Positions 35,916 to 45,056 of a stretch of 64,000 nt of DNA are shown in pieces (position 1 is the first letter of the stretch; each line of letters begins with the position of its first letter). The translations under genes and the position numbers were made by a program. The DNA lies in contig JBPOEZ010000008.1 of assembly GCA_051252005.1 (NCBI GenBank), forward strand, positions 91,897-155,896, written 5' to 3'. This DNA comes from JACOMS01 sp051252005. Lineage in GTDB: Bacteria; Pseudomonadota; Alphaproteobacteria; Caulobacterales; Maricaulaceae. The notes beneath the pieces are model-generated. The model saw only the letters and a list, made by a program, of their open reading frames with translations, was not told where the DNA came from and ran no database searches.

Positions 35916-38372
35916 CTACCCACCCGCGAAATCAAACTCGGGATGCGCCTTTGCGGTTGCGGCTTCTTTTGGCAGATAGATCGTAACGTGAGTGCCTTCG
36001 CCCTCTTCAGACTCGAGGTCGACCCACCCGCCATGCTGTTCGACGAACTTTTGTACTAGCGATAGGCCTAGTCCTGCGCCGCCGCGTGTGGACTTGAAGC
36101 TTTCAAAGACCTGAGGCTGCTTATCTGACGGAATACCCACGCCGTCATCTTTAACCCAAATCGTCACGCCGCCATTATTGCCGCGGCGCGCGCCGAGCTC
36201 GATGTGGCCACCCGGTTTGGTGAAACGCACAGCATTTGACAGAAGGTTATAGACTACTTGCTTGAGGCGCTGCTCGTCCGCGCGGATCACGCCGACATCT
36301 TCGGGACAATCAAGCTTGAGCGATTTTTTCGTATCTTCCGCCTTGGTCGCAACATAATCCATTGCCTGATAGAGCAGATCGAAAATATCTACATCGCCCA
36401 AATCAAGATCAAGAACATTGGCATCAATCGCGGCAATATCGAGGATGTCAGCGATAGTTTTCGCAAGATCTTCGGAGGCGCTTTGGATCGCGAAAATATA
36501 TTCGCTTTGTTTATCGTTAAGCTCGCCTGCGCCTTGGTTTTGCAAAAAGTCAGCATAACCAGAAATCGTCGTCAGCGGCGTGCGCAGTTGATAACTGACA
36601 TGACCGACAAATTCTGATTTCAGGCGATCAGCCGTAGCCAGCGCCTCCGCGCGTTCAATCAGAGCCGCCTCTGTACGGCGCGCGCTTGTCACATCATCCC
36701 ACGCAATCAAAGTCGCCCCGTCTGGCAGCGGCCGTGAAAGCCATGTCAGCATCGAGTCGTCAGAGCGGTTGATCTCGCCGTCCACATGCAAACGCACTTC
36801 AGGGTTCGGATCTGTTGTACGGGCTTTAAGCTCTGCCCAAAACATACGATCGTGATAAAGCGGCAAACACTTTTCGATGAGCGAGGCAAATGATGGGTTG
36901 TTTTTAACGTCTTCGGCTGAAAGGCTCCAGAGCTTTGCGAAGGCCGTATTTGAGAGCTTAAGCCGTCCATCGGGGCCAAACACAGCAATACCTTCGCTGA
37001 GCTTATCCAGCGTCGCGGTCTGCACATTGATCAACGTGTTAAACTGCCCCTGAAGCGTTACAGAGTCCGTTATATCGCTAAACAGAAGCGAAATTCCGCC
37101 GCGCGGGTCACGCATCCGGGCAAGACGGAGGTTCGTTCCGTCAGGAAGCGTCCAAATTTCGTCCGGCACTTCGTCCGGCCAATCCATGTAGTAGCTAAGC
37201 TCAAATCGTTTCCAGTCGCTATAGTCCGGCTGTTGCGGCACGCGCCTTTTTTCGCGCAAATGATCAAGCCATTCAGAATGGGAACGGCGATTACTGAACC
37301 ATCCCTCTTCGAGCTTAAACAGATTGGCGAAAGCCGTGTTGTGAAAGGTCATGCGCTGATCAGCAGCAAAAATGACAATCGCCTCATCCATGTGATTAAG
37401 CATTTCGTCATGGGCGTGAATGTGGCGGGTCAGCGTCTCTCGCAAACTCTCTGTTTCGGTAGCATCCAATGCCATACCCACAGCCCCGCCAGAAATCGGG
37501 AATAGCGTGATAAGAACAGATTGACGGCGCCCGCCAATAATAACGTTTCTGATGGTCTCTTTGCCCGACAATGAAGACAGCACGGTTTTGGCATCTTCAG
37601 CGACTTGGTTATCAAGCTGTATTTGTTCTTCGAGCACGGCGCCTTCTGAAGCTGCGCCGACGGCGTCCGTATAGGCCTTATTAATCCAGATAAGACGCCC
37701 AGTACCGGACATTCGCCAAATCGGGAACGGCGCTCTATCGAGCATATCAATAAAGGCAACAGGGTCTTGCGAAGCTAGAGTTTTCTGGCTTTCGAACCGG
37801 CTAATCGCGGTGCGTTCATCTTCGCCCCGGATCGAGGCATCTTCGAGCCACAAAATAACTTGGCGTCCTGCGACGCGGCCATCGACTTCGATAACGTTGC
37901 CTTCGGGCAAGACAACGGAGATAGAGAAAGCCTTCCCTCTACGCCGTAATTGTCCAAGATGCGCGCGCAGGGTTTGGCTGTCCGATGCGTCGCTAAGAGT
38001 ATCGAGGTCTGCAAGTCCGTCCAATATACGCGCTGCCACATTCCGGGATTTTCCGGGCTCGGCAAACCGCTGCATAGAGGCCATTGCCGCAGGTGACCCA
38101 TAGACTTTCGGCGTCCCCCAATCCGACGTTAGGTCCGCGAGCTTTTCCTCCCAGACTAAAATCAATCCAGGGTAAGCGCCAAAAACGGAATCAAGGCGAG
38201 AGAGTTTAAGTTCAAGCTCTCCGCACTTTTCTTTCCACATCACGGCATCTGCTGAAGTCCCGCTTCCGCCCCGCACTGATGACCAGAGAGCAAACAAGCT
38301 TGCGAGCACCGCGACGATCATAGCGGCCGCGATTATTATAAAATCAATCAGTTCTGGTGAGTCTGAAAACAC
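35916..38372 (-). CDS. divL: DivL-like PAS-rich pseudo-histidine kinase
   Basis: 818 aa. N-terminal membrane segment (about 8-32), then several PAS folds (about 205-310, 325-440, 450-560), a HisKA-like domain and a full HATPase domain (NLLSNAVRFT, DDGVGIPSD, GAGLGLSLVQKF). The phospho-acceptor site reads HVSYQLRTPLTT, with Tyr594 where kinases have His. This is the hallmark of DivL, which in Caulobacter interacts with DivK and CckA to control CtrA and the cell cycle. Slightly longer than Caulobacter DivL. Position next to tsaE/addAB supports the call. Confidence 0.92.
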   Translation of the reverse strand: MFSDSPELIDFIIIAAAMIVAVLASLFALWSSVRGGSGTSADAVMWKEKCGELELKLSRLDSVFGAYPGLILVWEEKLADLTSDWGTPKVYGSPAAMASMQRFAEPGKSRNVAARILDGLADLDTLSDASDSQTLRAHLGQLRRRGKAFSISVVLPEGNVIEVDGRVAGRQVILWLEDASIRGEDERTAISRFESQKTLASQDPVAFIDMLDRAPFPIWRMSGTGRLIWINKAYTDAVGAASEGAVLEEQIQLDNQVAEDAKTVLSSLSGKETIRNVIIGGRRQSVLITLFPISGGAVGMALDATETESLRETLTRHIHAHDEMLNHMDEAIVIFAADQRMTFHNTAFANLFKLEEGWFSNRRSHSEWLDHLREKRRVPQQPDYSDWKRFELSYYMDWPDEVPDEIWTLPDGTNLRLARMRDPRGGISLLFSDITDSVTLQGQFNTLINVQTATLDKLSEGIAVFGPDGRLKLSNTAFAKLWSLSAEDVKNNPSFASLIEKCLPLYHDRMFWAELKARTTDPNPEVRLHVDGEINRSDDSMLTWLSRPLPDGATLIAWDDVTSARRTEAALIERAEALATADRLKSEFVGHVSYQLRTPLTTISGYADFLQNQGAGELNDKQSEYIFAIQSASEDLAKTIADILDIAAIDANVLDLDLGDVDIFDLLYQAMDYVATKAEDTKKSLKLDCPEDVGVIRADEQRLKQVVYNLLSNAVRFTKPGGHIELGARRGNNGGVTIWVKDDGVGIPSDKQPQVFESFKSTRGGAGLGLSLVQKFVEQHGGWVDLESEEGEGTHVTIYLPKEAATAKAHPEFDFAGG

Positions 38373-38500
38373 GTAAGCAGAGTCCCGGTAAAATTTAGAG
38401 CCATATCAAAGAGTAAGCTCATCCCTATAGCGAGGCTTACAGTGATATGACCCGCTAGAAAAGAGCCAATATGCGGAAAGGAAACCGCTATGACAGCGAA

Positions 38501-38920
38501 TTAACCGCCTATGCTGACTGTTCCAAAACGGTAGCGAATGAGAACTCTACAAGCCTGAAGCGCTCCGTCTTTTGGCGGCTCAAATCGCCATTTCTCAGCC
38601 GCGCTTCGTGCATTACCGGCAAAGCCAACGTCTGGCACCGCGCGTTCAACATCGACATTCTCTGTTTCGCCGGTTTCGGAGACGTCAAGCCTAACGATCA
38701 CCCAGCCCTGACGTCCTGTATTAAAGGCCCTTCGGGGGTAGTCAGGCAAATCAAAATCAATAGCCGCCAGTTTTTCTCCGCCGAGGCAATCATCAGGATC
38801 GGAATACCCTTTTACCCAAGGATCGGGGGGGTACTGGCTTTGCGGCATAAACGTTTTCTTGGTCGCACAAGCCGTGGCTCCAAGACTGATTAAAGCCGTT
38901 AGAATAATTATGCGTTTCAT
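38501..38920 (-). CDS. Lipoprotein with TonB C-terminal-like domain
   Basis: 139 aa. Signal peptide with lipobox GATAC (Cys at about residue 18), then a domain at about 55-135 with the TonB_C layout: DYPRRAFNTGRQGWVIVRLD, GETENVDVERAVPD and AAEKWRFEPPKDG. Unlike true TonB it has no N-terminal membrane helix or proline-rich span, so it is more likely a periplasmic envelope factor than an energy transducer. Its ATG overlaps the HPr stop by 4 nt, making it the last gene of the ptsM-ptsH unit. Confidence 0.75.
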   Translation of the reverse strand: MKRIIILTALISLGATACATKKTFMPQSQYPPDPWVKGYSDPDDCLGGEKLAAIDFDLPDYPRRAFNTGRQGWVIVRLDVSETGETENVDVERAVPDVGFAGNARSAAEKWRFEPPKDGALQACRVLIRYRFGTVSIGG

Positions 38921-39207
38921 TCCGCTTCTCCAAACCGTGATTTGACTAAACTCTCAAGCGCTGAAATAGCGCCGCTCGCCTCTGCACCACTTGCTGTAAT
39001 AACGATCTCCTCACCGAAGGCAGAGCCAAGCAATAAAAGCTCCATGACAGAATCAGCCGTAACGGTTTCAGCGCAAACATCATTAAGACTTGTCACTTTG
39101 ACGACCGCGTTAAACCCAAGCGCACATGCGACGAATTTGTGGGATGCCCTTGCATGCAAGCCTCGTCGGTTAGTCAGCCGTACAGTAACGCTAATTGGAT
39201 CAGACAC
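38917..39207 (-). CDS. ptsH: Phosphocarrier protein HPr
   Basis: 96 aa. Phospho-His18 lies in RRGLHARASHKF; the regulatory Ser region reads TADSVMELLLLGS (Ser53), so the HPr-kinase target is kept. In alphaproteobacteria HPr belongs to a regulatory, non-transporting PTS. It lies 4 nt after the EIIA gene. Confidence 0.93.
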   Translation of the reverse strand: MSDPISVTVRLTNRRGLHARASHKFVACALGFNAVVKVTSLNDVCAETVTADSVMELLLLGSAFGEEIVITASGAEASGAISALESLVKSRFGEAE

Positions 39208-39211
39208 CTTA

Positions 39212-39616
39212 TTAAGTGTCCCCCGCCAAAATTTCTGACGCTATGGCTATGTAACGTTTGCCAGCATCACTACCTTTGGAAGCCAAAGTTTTGAGGTCAC
39301 AATCAGCGCGCCCTTCACCGACTTTAATAAGCATCGGAAGATTAGCACCTGCCAGCACTTCAACGCGGCCTTCGTCCAAGAGCGAGATAGCAAGGTTGGA
39401 CGGCGTACCGCCAAACATGTCTGTCAGGATGAGCACACCTTCCCCGCTGTCAACAGCGGTAATTTCCGAGCGTATATCCTCGCGCCGGCGCTCCATGTCA
39501 TCATCAGGCCCAATACAAACGGTTTTCATTTGCGGTTGAGTGCCAACAACATGCTCCATGGCGTGTCTTAGCTCTATCGCTAGCTTGCCATGTGTTACGA
39601 TTACTAATCCAATCAT
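39212..39616 (-). CDS. PTS EIIA component, mannose type
   Basis: 134 aa. MIGLVIVTHGKLAIELRHAM places the phosphorylated His at residue 9, and GVLILTDMFGGTPSNLA is the family's second conserved block. No EIIB or EIIC genes are nearby, so it is the regulatory PtsM/EIIA-Man of alphaproteobacteria, phosphorylated by HPr. Upstream, hprK is usually found before it, but the 136 nt to chvG hold no such gene. Confidence 0.93.
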   Translation of the reverse strand: MIGLVIVTHGKLAIELRHAMEHVVGTQPQMKTVCIGPDDDMERRREDIRSEITAVDSGEGVLILTDMFGGTPSNLAISLLDEGRVEVLAGANLPMLIKVGEGRADCDLKTLASKGSDAGKRYIAIASEILAGDT

Positions 39617-39724
39617 TCAAAATCCCAAAGATTCCATAAGATGCGGCCTAAACCCGATCCTCCACTAAACAGGAATATCAAGTCTTGAAAAGGCTTTTTA
39701 TGGAAAATAAAGACTAAATTTTGC

Positions 39725-39742
39725 AAAAAAGCCGAAACAGGC
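39725..39742 (-). terminator. Weak terminator after chvG
   Basis: On the minus strand GCC and GGC flank TGTTTC and are followed by six T, 11 nt after the chvG stop. The stem is short, so read-through into the EIIA gene is likely. Confidence 0.3.
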
Positions 39743-39752
39743 CTGAGCTCGT

Positions 39753-41348
39753 TTATTTATTAGGAAAGTCTTGCGGGAGTCGGATCACAAACCGCGCGCC
39801 TTTTATAGAGCCGTCTTCTGCCCTATTTTCGGCGTGGATGGTCCCATTATGCGCCGTAATAATTTGCCGGCTTATGGCAAGACCCAAGCCAGAATGCGAC
39901 CCGAACTGTGCCCCTTTGGGCCGTTCTGTGTAAAACCTCTCAAAAATGGTTTCAAGACTATCTGCCGGAATACCGGGTCCTTCGTCTTCAACATAGATCA
40001 CAACGGTTCGCGCTTTGACGCCGTGTTCTGCGTGAGCGCTGACCTTTACCGTTCCTTCGATCGGGGAAAAAGTTAGAGCATTATCAATGAGATTTCGTAG
40101 CACCTGCGCAAACGGGGTTTCAAAAGCACGGATATACAAAGCCGCATCCTCTGTCGTATTCGGCGACGTATCGAGCTGAACCGACGCGCCTTCTCCGCTC
40201 CGGGTTTGCTGATAAAACTCCGTTATATGCTCGAGTATATCATACACTTTAATGCTCTGAGCAGTTTCGCGGGCCAGCCCCGCATCCACTTTAGAGGCCC
40301 GAGAAATATCCGTAATCAAGCGGTCCATGCGGATCACATCCGATTGGATTATCTCTATGAGCTTATCGCGCTGCTCTGCCGTTTTGACATGCTTTAGCGT
40401 ATCAGACGCCGACCGCAATGATGTCAGCGGGTTCTTAATCTCATGAGCCACATCGGCCGCAAAGTTCGCAATGTCATCAATGCGGGAATAAAGCCCGCTT
40501 GTCATGTCGCTTAAAACGACGGATAAATCGCCGATTTCATCCCCGCGATTGGAGAAGTTCGGAATATCCCCACGGCGCGTACTGGACTTCCCAACGATTT
40601 CCGCTGCGCGCGCCAGCTGACGCAAGGGCTGAACGATGGATATTGTTAAAGCAATAGAGGACAGTAACGCGGCGAGAATAGCCAGCCCGATGAAGGGCGT
40701 CAGGGCGCGTCTTTCACTCGCGATAATATCTTCCACATCAGAGGATTCCAGTGTCACCGCGCCTAATATTTCTTGCACTCGCGTGACAGGCAGACTGATA
40801 GAGACAATCAGATTGTCTCCAGAATCGTAGCGTTCTCCGCCTACTATTTCTCCTCCGAGCGCGCGCCGAATATCGCCGGGCAAGTCCCGCCGCAACGTTG
40901 TGCGGCGATGAACCCGCCATGGCAGAGCATGAAGCATGCCCGAAGTTTTAACTCTTATGGCACTCCAAAGGCGCACGGCTATGTTAGCACCGCCCTCATC
41001 ACCTTTAATCGGTTTTAGAGGTTCAACAGAAATAACGTCGCTTTGGCTATCATGGTCAGCGAGAAGCCGCCCGTCTTTTCCGTAGAGCCGAACACGCCAG
41101 CCCGGCGCAAGGTTTACTTGGTCAAGAAAACTTCGGGCTCGGTCAACATCAAGTTGCGCCTCCGCGCCATAGCCTGTCGCCGTTTCGCCCATTACGGATG
41201 TTATAAGGCTAGCCTGAGACTGCAGGTTTTCCAATCTCGCCTTGATAAGCTCTGCCGTATATTGATTTAGCGCTAGCGAGCCAAATACAAGGATGGCAAG
41301 CCCAATAAGGTTTGATAGGAATATGACCCGCGCAAGGCGAGAGAACAC
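39753..41348 (-). CDS. chvG: ChvG-like sensor histidine kinase
   Basis: 531 aa. Two membrane segments (about 8-27 and 220-245) bracket a periplasmic domain, then HAMP, HisKA with AADVAHEIKNPLTSLRSA, and a HATPase with NLIDNALTFS, DEGPGIP and SGLGLAISRQI. ChvG (ExoS) with ChvI senses envelope or acid stress in alphaproteobacteria; the adjacent PTS genes are the usual neighbours. chvI lies 67 nt upstream. Confidence 0.9.
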   Translation of the reverse strand: MFSRLARVIFLSNLIGLAILVFGSLALNQYTAELIKARLENLQSQASLITSVMGETATGYGAEAQLDVDRARSFLDQVNLAPGWRVRLYGKDGRLLADHDSQSDVISVEPLKPIKGDEGGANIAVRLWSAIRVKTSGMLHALPWRVHRRTTLRRDLPGDIRRALGGEIVGGERYDSGDNLIVSISLPVTRVQEILGAVTLESSDVEDIIASERRALTPFIGLAILAALLSSIALTISIVQPLRQLARAAEIVGKSSTRRGDIPNFSNRGDEIGDLSVVLSDMTSGLYSRIDDIANFAADVAHEIKNPLTSLRSASDTLKHVKTAEQRDKLIEIIQSDVIRMDRLITDISRASKVDAGLARETAQSIKVYDILEHITEFYQQTRSGEGASVQLDTSPNTTEDAALYIRAFETPFAQVLRNLIDNALTFSPIEGTVKVSAHAEHGVKARTVVIYVEDEGPGIPADSLETIFERFYTERPKGAQFGSHSGLGLAISRQIITAHNGTIHAENRAEDGSIKGARFVIRLPQDFPNK

Positions 41349-41415
41349 GATCGAACGCCGCGCACTTTTCGCCTTCTTTTTCCTAAATTGAGCCAGAGGT
41401 AACCTCGAAAACTAT

Positions 41416-42120
41416 CTATGCTTCTTTGTACTTATACCCAACGCCGTAAAGCGTTTCGATACCGTCAAAGGTTTTATCATGTTTGCGGAACTTCTTCCGG
41501 AGGCGTTTGATGTGGCTGTCAATCGTCCGGTCATCCACATAGATTTGTTCGTCATAGGCCGCGTCCATAAGTTGGTCACGGGATTTAACGAACCCAGGGC
41601 GGCGTGCCAACGCTTCCAATATAAGGAACTCCGTGACCGTGAGTCTGACTGGCGCGCCCTGCCAGCTGCAAGCGTGGCGGTTCGCATCAAGAACAAGCGA
41701 GCCTCGGCTCATAACTTTTTCGTCTGCCATGTTTGGCTCAGGAAGTTCAATGTTTGTGAGATTAGCCCTGCGTAGTACCGCTTTGATACGTTCGCCAAGA
41801 AGTCGCTGCGAGAATGGCTTTTTGATATAATCATCCGCGCCCATATTCAGGCCAATGGCTTCGTCAAATTCATCATCTTTGGATGTCAGAAAGATAACAG
41901 GCAGATTTGATGTTTGTCTGAGACGGCGCAGAAGCTCAAGGCCGTCCATGCGCGGCATCTTAATATCAAACACGGCAAGGTCTGGCGGGTCATTACGCAA
42001 GACCTCTAGCGCTGTAACGCCGTCAAAGAAGGTTCTGACTTCATAGCCCTCGCCCTCTAAAAAAATCGATACAGAGGTGAGAATATTCTCATCATCATCA
42101 ACAAGATAAATTTTAGCCAT
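41416..42120 (-). CDS. chvI: ChvI-like response regulator
   Basis: 234 aa. Receiver domain with acidic DDD at 8-10, phospho-acceptor Asp52 (VFDIKMPRMDG), Thr and Lys in FLTSKDD and IKKPFS; OmpR-type winged helix at about 135-230 (LTVTEFLILEAL, DDRTIDSHIKRLRKKF, TLYGVGYKY). Partner of ChvG. The frame is open from 42174 but the ATG at 42120 has GGGGAG and the family N-terminus. Confidence 0.92.
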   Translation of the reverse strand: MAKIYLVDDDENILTSVSIFLEGEGYEVRTFFDGVTALEVLRNDPPDLAVFDIKMPRMDGLELLRRLRQTSNLPVIFLTSKDDEFDEAIGLNMGADDYIKKPFSQRLLGERIKAVLRRANLTNIELPEPNMADEKVMSRGSLVLDANRHACSWQGAPVRLTVTEFLILEALARRPGFVKSRDQLMDAAYDEQIYVDDRTIDSHIKRLRKKFRKHDKTFDGIETLYGVGYKYKEA

Positions 42121-42341
42121 TTTTGTCTCCCCAGCTTTGGACTTACGTTTGCTTCGCAACCAGCTGGCTACCAAACTCTTACAAAAACATGATTAACAAG
42201 GGATTATGGCGAAGGTTAGACAGAGTTTAGGCTATGCTAGGGCATGGCTTAGGCAACAAGCAGAAATCACCGCCTTATTTGTACCCACAAATCACACGCA
42301 GGATGAATTGCGCGGCGTAGAAAAGTGTGTGACTGTCTGCC

Positions 42342-43463
42342 ATGGATTCCATTATTTCATATAAGGGCTTAGAAATCAGCCTAATCGAACTCATACTGGC
42401 ACTGACACTTGTCCTGCTGGCTGTGGTCATCACACTCATTTTTACGCGGCGCGGATCTGGCGAGCTTAAAACTCATCTCTCCGATATGGCCGACCGGCAA
42501 AATGCACTGCAAGGCCGCCTCGCCCAATTTGCCGAAGACACGGCGCAGCGCGATACATTGTTTCGAGAATCTCTCGATAGCCGCCTGTCCCAAGTCTCAG
42601 AACGCGTCGGGAAATCGATCGTTGAGACCCAAGATAGAAACTCGGCCAACCTCAAACAGCTTCATGAACGGCTCGCCCTCATTGACCGCGCGCAGAAGAA
42701 CATCGAAACATTGTCGGGCGAAGTGTCAGGCCTGCAAAGCCTCCTCTCCAATAAGCAAGCCCGCGGCGCATTCGGCGAAAAACAAATGCAGGATCTTATT
42801 GCAGATTATCTACCGCCAACCGCCTATTCCTTTCAGCACACGCTCTCCAACGGAAAACGCGTGGACGCACTGATCCACATGCCTGGCGACCAAGGCGATG
42901 TCGCCGTTGATAGCAAATTCCCGCTCGAAGCTTGGCGGAGATTGACGGCGGCAGAAACCGCCATTGACGAATCCTTGGCACAGCGCGAGTTTGCGCGAGA
43001 CGTCCGCACGCATCTTAAAGAAATTGCTGGTAAGTACCTGATCTTTGGCGAAACTCACGATGTGGCGCTTTTGTTTTTACCCAGTGAGGCTGTTTACGCC
43101 GAACTTTACGCTCACTTCCCCGAGGTCATTGAAGACGGCTTTAAACAGCGCGTTATGATCGTCTCCCCAACAACGTTCATGGCGACGCTTCATACTATGC
43201 GAGCCGTCATGAAAGACGCCCAGATGCGCGAGCAAGCTCATATTATCCAAAAGGTCGTTGCTCGTATGGCTAAAGATGTCTCATTGCTTGATGATCGGGT
43301 CGGCAAGCTACAACGGCACTTTGATCAAACCTACGAAGACATTCGCACCATCCGAATTTCAACCGAGAAAATCACGAAATCAGCCGACAAGATCGAAGCC
43401 TTAGATATGGAAGAACCGACAACAGTCGACACAGTAACGGACTTACGAAAGCCTGGGTCATGA
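42342..43463 (+). CDS. rmuC: DNA recombination protein RmuC
   Basis: 373 aa. N-terminal membrane segment (about 12-33), coiled coil (about 40-130), then the RmuC nuclease-like domain (GAFGEKQMQDLIADYLP, VDALIHMPGDQGDVAVDSKFPLEAW, LFLPSEAVYAEL, IVSPTTFMATLHTM). RmuC limits DNA inversions at short repeats. It starts 221 nt from chvI, divergently. Shorter than E. coli RmuC, as in most alphaproteobacteria. The next gene overlaps its end by 4 nt. Confidence 0.93.
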   Translation: MDSIISYKGLEISLIELILALTLVLLAVVITLIFTRRGSGELKTHLSDMADRQNALQGRLAQFAEDTAQRDTLFRESLDSRLSQVSERVGKSIVETQDRNSANLKQLHERLALIDRAQKNIETLSGEVSGLQSLLSNKQARGAFGEKQMQDLIADYLPPTAYSFQHTLSNGKRVDALIHMPGDQGDVAVDSKFPLEAWRRLTAAETAIDESLAQREFARDVRTHLKEIAGKYLIFGETHDVALLFLPSEAVYAELYAHFPEVIEDGFKQRVMIVSPTTFMATLHTMRAVMKDAQMREQAHIIQKVVARMAKDVSLLDDRVGKLQRHFDQTYEDIRTIRISTEKITKSADKIEALDMEEPTTVDTVTDLRKPGS

Positions 43464-43798
43464 TTTGGTATGATGGCCGCCTCTTCCGGCCCGTCAATAC
43501 AAGCGGTTATAGCGAAACGAGCGCGGATACGATCTTCCGTTATAAGCAACGCGGCGATATTCTAACCGCTGATTATGCTGGCGGCGACATAGAGTATGGG
43601 CACATTTTAGGGCTTGTCGATGATGAGGGGCGCATCACCATGCGCTATCATCACCTCAACCATTCCGGCGCGATTATGACAGGGAAATGCAAGTCAAAGC
43701 CGGAAATTTTGCCAAACGGCAAGCTTCGCCTGCATGAGCGCTGGGAATGGACATGCGGCACGCGGTCCAAAGGTACGTCCCTGTTAGAAGAAATTTGA
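43460..43798 (+). CDS. Conserved small protein, N-acetylglutamate-synthase-like label
   Basis: 112 aa. All-beta character: YDGRLFRPVNTSGYSE, ETSADTIFRYKQRGDIL, ADYAGGDIEYGHILGLVD, MRYHHLNHSGAIMTGKCKS and LHERWEWTCGTRSKG. Proteins of this type occur in many bacteria and are sometimes named n-acetylglutamate synthase, without the fold of a real one; I do not trust that name. It overlaps rmuC by 4 nt. Confidence 0.75.
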   Translation: MIWYDGRLFRPVNTSGYSETSADTIFRYKQRGDILTADYAGGDIEYGHILGLVDDEGRITMRYHHLNHSGAIMTGKCKSKPEILPNGKLRLHERWEWTCGTRSKGTSLLEEI

Positions 43799-43820
43799 GA
43801 CGCCCTAACTCAGGGGCGTC
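43799..43820. terminator. Hairpin between convergent genes
   Basis: GACGCCC (43799-43805) pairs with GGGCGTC (43814-43820). It spans the 6-nt gap and the 3' end of the DUF6498 gene. No T-run. Confidence 0.4.
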
Positions 43821-44446
43821 TTACTCAATTTACGGCCACTATGCTCGATCGTGTGCACCGCAATGTCCATCACGGTCTTGATCGTTACGAGTAAAATCAA
43901 CGCAATGATGGGAGCTTTGAACAAGAGCACGAGCATGCCGCCAATGATAATAACAATGTGCATGGCGACGATACGGCCATAGGGGAAGAACATTTGTTCG
44001 GAGACCTTGCGGCCCTCATATTCTTTCTTGCCGAAGAAGTTGACCGCCGTAGAAAACAGATGACTGACCGCAAGTGACAGCACCGTCCATGTTACCGGGC
44101 CGCCCTCGATCACCGAAGATATAATCGGCTGCGTATCAAACATATCATTTAAAAACGTCATATGGCCCCAACAGAAGAAACCATAATGAAAAGCGAAGAA
44201 GCAGGAGACAAAAATTTTCTCCCCTACGCCGCCCTCACAGGCCCACATTTTCGGAATGTTCACCGCGCCTATGACAATGTTTTCAAGCCAGTAAAGCGCC
44301 ATAATTGTCGCGACGTCCCACCCAAAAAGAACGATGCCAAAAACTGGAATAAAGTTGACTACAATGAGAAACATCACAGCAGGGGTAATCTTCACGAGCC
44401 CCACAACCTCTTTAAATTCCATTTCGCCAATAGACTTTTGTGTCAA
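43805..44446 (-). CDS. DUF6498 membrane protein
   Basis: 213 aa with about five to six membrane segments. MALYWLENIVIGAVNIPKM and SCFFAFHYGFFCWGH are the landmarks of DUF6498. The function is unknown. Its ATG overlaps the stop of recR by 4 nt, so it is translated with recR, though no functional link is known. Confidence 0.78.
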   Translation of the reverse strand: MTQKSIGEMEFKEVVGLVKITPAVMFLIVVNFIPVFGIVLFGWDVATIMALYWLENIVIGAVNIPKMWACEGGVGEKIFVSCFFAFHYGFFCWGHMTFLNDMFDTQPIISSVIEGGPVTWTVLSLAVSHLFSTAVNFFGKKEYEGRKVSEQMFFPYGRIVAMHIVIIIGGMLVLLFKAPIIALILLVTIKTVMDIAVHTIEHSGRKLSKTPLS

Positions 44447-45048
44447 AATGGCCTCCTACTTTTCATTGCAGCGGTGATAGTCCCGTCGTCTAGATAATCG
44501 AGTTCGCCGCCAACAGGCACGCCGTGAGCAAGGCGCGATATGGTCACGCCTTGGCCTTCAAGGTGATCGGTTATGTAATGCGCCGTCGTTTGCCCGTCTA
44601 CTGTGGCGTTCATGGCTAAGATGACTTCTCTCACCTCTTCGCCTGCCGCTCGGTCAATAAGGCTAGAAATTTTCAAGTCCTCAGGCCGGATGCCGTCTAT
44701 GGCAGACAGCGTCCCGCCGAGAACATGGTATTGCCCGCGAAACGCGCCGGCGCGTTCCATGGCCCATAAATCGCCGACGTCCTGCACAACGCAGATCGTG
44801 GTTTTATCTCGGCCCGGAGACGCGCAAATTGAGCATGGGTCGCGCACATCAATATTACCGCATGTGGCGCAAGTTTTGATGCGCTCTGCCGCCTCGCCCA
44901 TAGCTTCCGCGAGAGGGCGCATAACGGCATCGCGCTTTCTGATCAAATCAAGCGCGGCACGGCGGGCCGAGCGCGGGCCAAGGCCTGGTAATTTGGCTAA
45001 AAGCGTTATCAGCCTCTCAATTTCGGGGCCCGCATTATGGTTTGACAT
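44443..45048 (-). CDS. recR: Recombination mediator RecR
   Basis: 201 aa. Helix-hairpin-helix LAKLPGLGPRSARRAALDL, a four-Cys zinc site (CATCGNIDVRDPCSIC), and a Toprim domain (ICVVQDVGDLWAMERAG, VREVILAMNATVDGQTTA). It acts with RecO/RecF in RecA loading on gapped DNA. dnaX and the YbaB-type gene that often precede it are not here; ggt ends 8 nt upstream. Confidence 0.94.
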   Translation of the reverse strand: MSNHNAGPEIERLITLLAKLPGLGPRSARRAALDLIRKRDAVMRPLAEAMGEAAERIKTCATCGNIDVRDPCSICASPGRDKTTICVVQDVGDLWAMERAGAFRGQYHVLGGTLSAIDGIRPEDLKISSLIDRAAGEEVREVILAMNATVDGQTTAHYITDHLEGQGVTISRLAHGVPVGGELDYLDDGTITAAMKSRRPF

Positions 45049-45056
45049 CGGCCTAC

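Noticed and set aside
39617..39752. A hidden hprK in the chvG-EIIA gap
   Set aside because: The gap is far too short and shows no P-loop or HprK motif in any frame.
42206..42364. A 52-codon plus-strand frame with a fair ribosome binding site that runs into the start of rmuC
   Set aside because: No recognisable features, several rare Arg codons, and it sits in the chvI-rmuC promoter region; kept only as a remote possibility.
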